NCBI GenBank assembly: GCA_013619035.1
Contig: JABXKX010000539.1
Coordinates: 1-8,572 of the forward strand
DNA length: 8,572 nucleotides
Direction: 5' to 3'
Source: Peptostreptococcaceae bacterium
GTDB taxonomy: Bacteria > Bacillota_A > Clostridia > Peptostreptococcales > Acidaminobacteraceae
Each line of letters begins with the position of its first letter. Within the stretch, counting starts at the first letter, position 1. Shown here piece by piece: positions 5,503 through 8,572 of the stretch. The position numbers and the translations under genes were made by a program. The notes beneath the pieces are model-generated. The model did not search any database. It was not told where the DNA came from and saw nothing but the letters and a program-made list of their open reading frames with translations.

Positions 5503-6060
5503 ATGAAGAAAATAATACGGAAAGAAATAATACAGAAAAGAATGCAACTTACTAAAAAAGAAGTTACTGAAAAAAGTATGGCCATCACTCAAAGAGTTAT
5601 CGAAAACAAACTCATAAAGGATGATATGAACATCCTAGTGTATATGGATTTCAGAAACGAAGTGAAAACAACTTATTTAATGGATTATATTATCAAACAT
5701 AATGGTCATGTGCTTTTACCAAGAGTAGATGAAACAACTCATGAACTGAGTATACATTATGTTTCTTCTTTAGATGATCTTATCAAATCTGATTTTGGCA
5801 TCTTAGAACCTGATGAAAACAGCCCTCAAGTCCAGTATCAATCTATAGATCTTATACTTGCACCTGGCGTTGCTTTTGATCGTCACTGTTACCGATTGGG
5901 TTACGGTGGTGGATTCTATGATAAACTTTTAAATCAAAAAAGAAAAGAGGTTCCAGTCATAGCACTAGCTTTTGATCTTCAACTGATCAAAGCCGTACCT
6001 GTGGAACCTCATGATTATAAAATGAATGGTATTATCACCGAAAATGAATTTATCAAATAA
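5503..6060 (+). CDS. 5-formyltetrahydrofolate cyclo-ligase
   Basis: This enzyme converts 5-formyl-THF to 5,10-methenyl-THF with ATP in the cytosolic one-carbon pathway. The signature RLGYGGGFYD (131-140) is a full match to the family's RxGxGxGxYD loop, preceded by IDLILAPGVAFD (115-126). The N-terminal KKIIRKEIIQKRM basic helix and FRNEVKT (50-56) are also typical. Three in-frame ATGs occur at 5485, 5500 and 5503. GAGG at 5494-5497 is best spaced for 5503, which gives 185 residues and the usual N-terminus; 5485 lacks an RBS and would add MKSEVM. The last eight bases overlap the end of the convergent yeiH gene. It is divergent from pgeF, a common kind of housekeeping neighbourhood with no direct pathway link. 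Confidence 0.94.
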   Translation: MKKIIRKEIIQKRMQLTKKEVTEKSMAITQRVIENKLIKDDMNILVYMDFRNEVKTTYLMDYIIKHNGHVLLPRVDETTHELSIHYVSSLDDLIKSDFGILEPDENSPQVQYQSIDLILAPGVAFDRHCYRLGYGGGFYDKLLNQKRKEVPVIALAFDLQLIKAVPVEPHDYKMNGIITENEFIK

Positions 6061-7030
6061 TAAGTGAGATAACAACAAACGCTGTAATACTCAGTGGTAT
6101 AAATAAGACGGTGCCCATAACAAACCCTTTGGCACCTTTTTTAGCCACTTGTTTAAAGTTAACCGATAATCCCATGGCAGTCATTGCCATTAGAATCAGA
6201 AAACTACTTGATTTAGCAAAAAAGCTTGTCATCACCTCAGGTAATATGCCTAAACTGTTGATGATACCAGCAATGATAAAGTAAAGCACATACATTGGAA
6301 ATTGTGCTTTTTTTGTTTCGCCTTTTTCGTTAAATGCATAACTTAACAATAACGATACTGGCACCAACATTAAAACTCTTGCCATCTTGACAAACGTACC
6401 GATATCTCCAGCAACTTCTCCTTTAGCAAGCGCTGCTGCAATGGCATGTGCCACACCATGAAGTGTTAACCCAGACCATATGCCATAGGTCATATCACTG
6501 ATACCATCTATTCCTGCTATAGCAGAATAGACAATAACACCAATAGCACCAATCACACTTACAATTGAAACTGCTACAACAGCATCGTCATCATCAGCAC
6601 CAATTACAGGAGCTAGTGCCACAACTGCTGATGCGCCACATATACACGAACCAACACCTAGTAAAGTTCCCAGTTTTTTATTCACCCCAAATTTCTTAGA
6701 GAGTTTCATAAATAAAGTTAACGTTAAAGGCACATAAATCAGCACCATGATTAATACTTTGGGACCTAATTCCAATATGGCAGCCACATTTAATTTAAAT
6801 CCTAATAAGACAATACCAACTTTTAATAACTTCTTAAGTGAAAACTTAATACCATCGTGGAATACCTTTTGTGTACCTACCGTATTGTTGTATAGAATGC
6901 CAAGTATGATTGCGATGGTTAACGTCTCAATTTCAAAAACATCTCGTATTTGTACCCCTAATAACTTTGATACAATCGCTACAAGTATTACCAATAGAAG
7001 ACCTGGTACCATTTTTATATATTTATTCAT
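6053..7030 (-). CDS. yeiH: YeiH/UPF0324 family membrane protein (putative sulfate exporter family)
   Basis: The 325-residue polytopic membrane protein has about ten hydrophobic helices, starting near residues 7-24, 35-48, 70-88 and 92-110 and ending at 303-324. Family hallmarks are VGIVLLGFKLN (71-81), GVGSCICGASAVVALAPVI (125-143), the acidic GADDDDA (144-150), and GLTLHGVAHAIAAA (187-200). The group is listed as a putative sulfate exporter family, but substrate evidence is thin and I do not assign one. GAGGAG lies just upstream of the ATG, and an extended -10, TGTTATACT (7075-7067), is its likely promoter. No LysR gene, the frequent partner of E. coli yeiH, is nearby. Its TGA stop lies inside the convergent folate gene, with an 8-base overlap and no visible terminator. 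Confidence 0.9.
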   Translation of the reverse strand: MNKYIKMVPGLLLVILVAIVSKLLGVQIRDVFEIETLTIAIILGILYNNTVGTQKVFHDGIKFSLKKLLKVGIVLLGFKLNVAAILELGPKVLIMVLIYVPLTLTLFMKLSKKFGVNKKLGTLLGVGSCICGASAVVALAPVIGADDDDAVVAVSIVSVIGAIGVIVYSAIAGIDGISDMTYGIWSGLTLHGVAHAIAAALAKGEVAGDIGTFVKMARVLMLVPVSLLLSYAFNEKGETKKAQFPMYVLYFIIAGIINSLGILPEVMTSFFAKSSSFLILMAMTAMGLSVNFKQVAKKGAKGFVMGTVLFIPLSITAFVVISLII

Positions 7031-7066
7031 ATAAACTCCTCATATAATAGAATTGATTCCTTCATT

Positions 7067-7075
7067 AGTATAACA
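7067..7075 (-). promoter_or_regulatory. Extended -10 promoter of yeiH
   Basis: Read leftward, TGTTATACT is a TGn-extended -10. The -35 position (7090-7095, TACCTT) is poor. It lies between the terminator of the DUF3169 gene and the yeiH RBS, the only place a dedicated promoter could be. Confidence 0.5.
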
Positions 7076-7107
7076 AAATTATCTTCAATAAGGTATTATA
7101 TTTCGTT

Positions 7108-7133
7108 AAAAAAGAATGTTCATCTGAACATTC
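7108..7133 (-). terminator. Rho-independent terminator of the xre-DUF3169 operon
   Basis: Read leftward, GAATGTTC (7133-7126) and GAACATTC (7121-7114) form an 8-bp stem with a 4-base loop. Six Ts (7113-7108) follow. It begins directly after the stop codon at 7134-7136. Confidence 0.9.
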
Positions 7134-7871
7134 CTAAGACCTATTGATTGCGTATTTGAAATTATAAACATTGGCTGATATTGCTTGAGCCAAACCTATC
7201 GAACAGGTTAATACAACTGGGAAAGCACCTGTATCTAAAACAAGCTTAAACAGAATACTCACTAATATCATAACAAATGTAAAAGTTCTCGAAAATTGAA
7301 AAGATTTATACCCCGATTTATAAATTCTGTATTGTTCTGCTTCATCACAACTGGCAACAAAATCTTTATGGAATTTAAATGATGTTGGATCTCCTTTTAT
7401 ACGGTCATCATTTTTCTGAATAAATCTAACCACAACAATCTCCATTCCAGATGCCAATATGGCATTAATTAAAAACAAAAATAATACGATAAAATAAGTA
7501 TCACTACCCTTTTGTATTGTTGCTCCTAGAAGTAAAAAGTTTAAAAGCATATACACGCTGTTAATGGCAATACTCATATCTAGATACTTTCCAGATTTCT
7601 TCTCTAATTCATCCATATCGTCTTCCTCTAAAGTTTTTGATTCCAGCAACATTTTTTTACCTTTAGTAAACAAGTAGACTGCTGGGAAAAACATTAATAT
7701 CAATAGCGCTGGATAAAGAAAGGGACTCACATTAATAATAAAATCACCTATATTTTTAAAAACATATCCAAACCCATCACTCATAAAGAATAATCCACTC
7801 GAGACAACTGCACCTACAACGCCACCTAATAACATCACCAGAGTCATTTTTATTATAGTTTTTTTATTCAT
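7134..7871 (-). CDS. DUF3169 family membrane protein
   Basis: From ATG 7871 the protein is 245 residues. It has about six membrane segments: near 8-30, 48-67, 98-118, 124-146, 195-215 and 217-237. A charged stretch (about 72-95, LESKTLEEDDMDELEKKSGKY) and a soluble loop (about 148-192, RFIQKNDDRIKGDPTSF onward) separate them. It resembles the DUF3169 family, whose function is unknown and whose genes in Bacillota often sit beside a small Xre regulator, as here. The start is fixed by GAGGAGG six bases upstream of ATG 7871. An in-frame start at 7916 exists but lies deep inside the xre gene. The ATG overlaps the xre stop by eight bases (ATGAATAA), so translation is coupled. A terminator follows directly. 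I can offer no biochemical role. Confidence 0.82.
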   Translation of the reverse strand: MNKKTIIKMTLVMLLGGVVGAVVSSGLFFMSDGFGYVFKNIGDFIINVSPFLYPALLILMFFPAVYLFTKGKKMLLESKTLEEDDMDELEKKSGKYLDMSIAINSVYMLLNFLLLGATIQKGSDTYFIVLFLFLINAILASGMEIVVVRFIQKNDDRIKGDPTSFKFHKDFVASCDEAEQYRIYKSGYKSFQFSRTFTFVMILVSILFKLVLDTGAFPVVLTCSIGLAQAISANVYNFKYAINRS

Positions 7872-8076
7872 TTGTATCCTCCTCATATCTAAACATTTCT
7901 TCAACGGTTGTATCAAATATTTCAGCTAACTTTAAAACCAAAGTAATAGATGGATTATACTCACCTCTTTCAATTGAACTGATGGTTTGACGAGAGACAC
8001 CTGCTAATTTACCTAGTTCTCCTTGGTTAATCCCAAGTTTTGCTCTTTGTACTTTCAACGTATTATATAAAGGCAT
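7864..8076 (-). CDS. Small Xre-family (Cro/C1-type) HTH regulator
   Basis: The 70-residue protein is almost entirely one HTH_3 domain: LKVQRAKLGINQGELGKLAGV, with the helix-turn-helix at about 18-37 (NQGELGKLAGVSRQTISSIE). The family-typical RGEYNPSITLVLKLAEIFDTTVEEMF follows. It has no sensor domain. AAAGGAGG is four bases before the ATG. It is the first gene of a leftward operon with a DUF3169 membrane protein, sharing an 8-base overlap. Small regulators of this YozG/Xre type with membrane partners commonly control their own operon. Two near-identical palindromes upstream (8106-8129 and 8142-8159) are the expected binding sites. The signal sensed is unknown; the membrane partner might modulate it, which is inference only. 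Confidence 0.93.
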   Translation of the reverse strand: MPLYNTLKVQRAKLGINQGELGKLAGVSRQTISSIERGEYNPSITLVLKLAEIFDTTVEEMFRYEEDTNE

Positions 8077-8105
8077 TTTTCCTCCTTTGACAATTATATT
8101 TTACT

Positions 8106-8129
8106 TTATGACAAGTATCATTGTCATAA
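8106..8129. promoter_or_regulatory. Candidate Xre operator OA
   Basis: TTATGACAA (8106-8114) and TTGTCATAA (8121-8129) are perfect 9-bp arms around a 6-base spacer. The 18-bp core (8109-8126) matches OB at 15 of 18 positions. It lies just downstream of the likely -10 of xre. A half-site TGACAA also occurs at 8088-8093, near the RBS. Confidence 0.7.
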
Positions 8130-8131
8130 TT

Positions 8132-8160
8132 ATCGTAACACTGACAAGAATACTTGTCAA
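8132..8160 (-). promoter_or_regulatory. Promoter of the xre-DUF3169 operon
   Basis: Read leftward, -35 TTGACA (8160-8155) and -10 TACGAT (8137-8132) are 17 bases apart. The start would fall near 8125, inside OA. An alternative -10 TATAAT (8098-8093) has no -35 and would start at the RBS, so it is less likely. Confidence 0.6.
8142..8159. promoter_or_regulatory. Candidate Xre operator OB over the -35
   Basis: TGACAAG (8142-8148) and CTTGTCA (8153-8159) form a perfect 7-bp dyad with a 4-base spacer. It covers the xre -35. Its centre is 33 bp from that of OA, about three helical turns, so dimers would bind on the same face. Confidence 0.7.
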
Positions 8161-8207
8161 CAGTAATATTGATTTATTTACTTTATAAAGATTTAATCTC
8201 AGATTTT

Positions 8208-8248
8208 TTGACTTTCTTTTTTAGTTTGATATAATAATAATCGGAGGT
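8208..8248 (+). promoter_or_regulatory. Promoter and RBS of the right-end partial gene
   Basis: The -35 TTGACT (8208-8213) and -10 TATAAT (8230-8235) are separated by 16 bases, with an upstream TG (TGATATAAT) that makes an extended -10. GGAGGT (8243-8248) is four bases before the ATG. Its elements do not overlap the Xre operators. Confidence 0.8.
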
Positions 8249-8252
8249 ATTT

Positions 8253-8537
8253 ATGGATAAAAAAATGTTTATAAAATCGATCACATCAGATGATCAAGGT
8301 AGAATTATTGTAAGTGTACAGGAACAATTTCAAAGCTATTTAAAAGAAGAGACGGCAAAGAAAATGCTTAGAGAAACAGCTATCAAAGCTTTAGGTGAAG
8401 ATTTTACTCAATTAGAAGTATCAACATCAACTTTCAGAGTGACTGTTAAAGAAGGCACAACAGAAGCTTCAATGGTAATCGTCGAAGAAGAAATAGCAAA
8501 GAGTATCGAAATGGCTTTAAACTTCATGAATCAATTC
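8253..8537 (+). CDS. Unrecognised protein, 5' part only (cut by contig end)
   Basis: Ninety-five codons are present from ATG 8253 before genomic sequence gives way to adapter at 8538. The start is well supported by a strong promoter and RBS. The protein begins MDKKMFIKSITSDDQGRI and is predicted to mix strands and helices: IIVSV, a helix around QEQFQSYLKEETAKKMLRET, then LEVSTSTFRVTV, then a helix EEEIAKSIEMALNFMN. There is no signal peptide, membrane segment, cysteine or known motif. The charged, non-hydrophobic make-up suggests a cytosolic protein. I do not recognise the family. The frame runs on through the adapter as LSLIHISEPTR, which must not be taken as its real sequence. Its true length and downstream partners are unknown. 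Confidence 0.75.
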
Positions 8538-8572
8538 CTGTCTCTTATACACATCTCCGAGCCCACGAGACT
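8538..8572 (+). other. Nextera transposase adapter read-through (artefact)
   Basis: The last bases begin with CTGTCTCTTATACACATCT, the Nextera mosaic-end complement, and continue through the CCGAGCCCACGAGAC adapter arm, followed by one extra T. This is library adapter that survived trimming. It is not genomic DNA, and it marks a contig end. Confidence 0.98.

Noticed and set aside
6747..7034. Rightward 95-codon frame antisense to yeiH
   Set aside because: It is a shadow of the hydrophobic codons of yeiH, with no RBS and no family resemblance.

Overview
The window is AT-rich DNA with compact, mostly overlapping bacterial genes, strong AGGAGG-type ribosome binding sites and hairpin-plus-T-run terminators. 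This suggests a low-GC Bacillota or a Mollicutes-like relative such as the Acholeplasma/Izemoplasma/Haloplasma types. Tryptophan is encoded by TGG, and TGA is the natural stop of at least four genes (the zinc-ribbon protein, the dicluster Fe-S protein, pgeF and yeiH). The Mycoplasma-type recoded TGA is therefore excluded. I cannot name the species. The right end is a sequencing-library adapter, so the window ends at a contig edge.

Left part (1-1760): a monocistronic NAD(P)-dependent epimerase/dehydratase-family gene with its own promoter and terminator. It is followed by a 309-base intergenic stretch rich in short inverted repeats, a small CxxC-x20-CxxC zinc-ribbon membrane protein, and a strong bidirectional terminator.

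Centre-left (1761-4138): two divergent units with a cobalamin/iron-sulfur theme. Leftward run a PduO-type ATP:cob(I)alamin adenosyltransferase and a dicluster [4Fe-4S] protein that looks like a ferredoxin-type aldo/keto reductase lacking its catalytic barrel. Rightward run a QueG/reductive-dehalogenase-like iron-sulfur protein and a translationally coupled MarR regulator. The rightward promoter (TTGACA-17-TATACT) carries two related imperfect palindromes, 36 bp centre to centre, one over the -35 and one over the start site and RBS. This is a good candidate for MarR autoregulation.

Centre-right (4140-7030): housekeeping genes. A leftward pgeF-ybaK operon (purine nucleoside phosphorylase/laccase-domain protein, then aminoacyl-tRNA deacylase) is divergent from 5-formyltetrahydrofolate cyclo-ligase. 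The ligase gene in turn overlaps tail-to-tail with a YeiH/UPF0324 membrane protein.

Right part (7108-8572): an xre-DUF3169 operon, leftward, with two near-identical TGACAAG/CTTGTCA palindromes 33 bp apart in its promoter. Beyond it is a rightward, unrecognised gene with a good promoter, cut after 95 codons by the contig end. The last 35 bases are Nextera adapter, not genome.

I found no CRISPR array, tRNA, rRNA, intact insertion sequence or defence system. The most useful leads are the QueG/RDase-like-MarR unit with its paired operators, the collapsed aldo/keto reductase, the Xre operator pair, and the adapter artefact.
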